Of a stretch of 64,000 nt of DNA, positions 63,570 through 64,000 are shown one piece after another. Below the pieces are notes generated by a model. That model was given only the letters and a program-made list of their open reading frames with translations. It had not been told where the DNA came from and did not search any database. A program made the position numbers and the translations under genes. How positions within the stretch are numbered: the stretch's first letter is position 1; each line of letters opens with the position of its first letter. Source of the stretch: Mermis nigrescens (taxonomy: Eukaryota; Nematoda; Enoplea; Mermithida; Mermithidae); NCBI GenBank assembly GCA_036768485.1, contig JAVLUZ010000157.1:14325877-14389876 (forward strand), read 5' to 3'.

Positions 63570-64000
63570 CAGGGTGAGTCACCTAACTATCCATAGTGTT
63601 ATTTGGTCATAACTTCTTCAATATTGGTCCAATCTTGATGAAACTTTAACAATTTATAACACGTCCAATAGCATTGTAAAGTTATATGTTTCATTAAAAT
63701 TGGATCATTACAGCTTTTGCAATAACAATTTTTGTAACTGGTACTTTCTAATCAGATTTTGCTTTCTTGATTTATTTAGAGTCTTTACACTTTTCAAATT
63801 TTGTTTTATCCAGTTTTTATACTTATCAAGCTAAATTAAATGGCGGTGGTAACTTAATGACTAATAAAGACAACATAATCAACACCTAGCGAAGTAAAAA
63901 AAGTGGATGAAACAAAATTCGAAAAATTTATTGACTTTAAAAAACAGGGAAACAAAAATTGATTAATGGTCGAATTTTACTAAGATTTGAAATTTTATAA
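63570..64000 (+). mobile_element. Possible left end of a DNA transposon running off the window
   Basis: CAGGGTGAGTCACCTAACTA near 63570 resembles transposon termini of the CAGGGTG type, followed by ATTTGGTCATAACTTC. The other end would lie beyond 64000, so it cannot be confirmed. Confidence 0.3.

Overview
The window is AT-rich animal genomic DNA, probably from an invertebrate. Genes are split into short exons with GT..AG borders and separated by kilobases of transposon-derived sequence. The non-LTR retrotransposons are CR1/Jockey-like and RTE-like, there are many hAT, mariner and Mutator-like remnants, and the one recognisable host gene is pecanex, a metazoan membrane protein. I cannot name the species. 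There are no operons, CRISPR arrays, rRNA genes or confident tRNA genes.

Host genes. (1) A minus-strand gene can be assembled from four exons (13774-13622, 8449-8287, 5764-5667, 1857-1576). Splice phases agree at every junction, and the product is a 231-residue, basic, serine/threonine-rich protein with one C-terminal membrane segment. I do not recognise its family. (2) Several plus-strand candidate exons lie at 17581-17649, 18159-18338, 32438-32614 and 33426-33506; their gene or genes are unknown. (3) The 5' coding part of a pecanex-like gene occupies 51898-52228, 57034-57224 and 62584-62788 (plus strand, phases matching) and runs off the right edge. Its 4.8 kb and 5.4 kb introns are largely built of transposons.

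Layout. 1-14 kb: the minus-strand gene, a tandem/inverted array of a 250-290 bp dispersed repeat (3.3-4.45 kb) and a hAT element in intron 1. 14.5-17.4 kb: a 9-bp-TSD (Mutator-like) element with a Harbinger-like element nested in it. 17.5-19.1 kb: candidate exons. 19.15-20.1 kb: a compositionally foreign, vertebrate-like GC island. 20.3-21.3 kb: a decaying ~275 bp tandem repeat. 21.5-25.4 kb: inverted-repeat DNA transposons, including a nested mariner, a mariner folded back on itself and nested MITEs. 26.5-28.2 kb: a second copy of the same hAT. 29.9-30.9 kb: two small hATs, one only 66 bp. 34.3-46.9 kb: a block of five minus-strand CR1/Jockey-like elements, one split by an RTE-like insertion with a 14 bp TSD, plus the empty-site copy of the 14.5 kb Mutator-like element. 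46.9-48.2 kb: a foldback element made of 59 bp tandem units, itself split by a hAT. 48.6-50.8 kb: hATs and GGAACC repeat clusters. 51.9-64 kb: the pecanex-like gene.

The strongest new structural points are nested insertions proved by target-site duplications or by a paralogous empty site, the foldback elements, a hAT-like family with CTCGG/CCGAG palindromic ends repeatedly inserted in pecanex introns, and a CpG-rich hairpin word, GGCGCTTCGCGCC, found throughout unrelated stretches behind an AAAATTTT-like tract.
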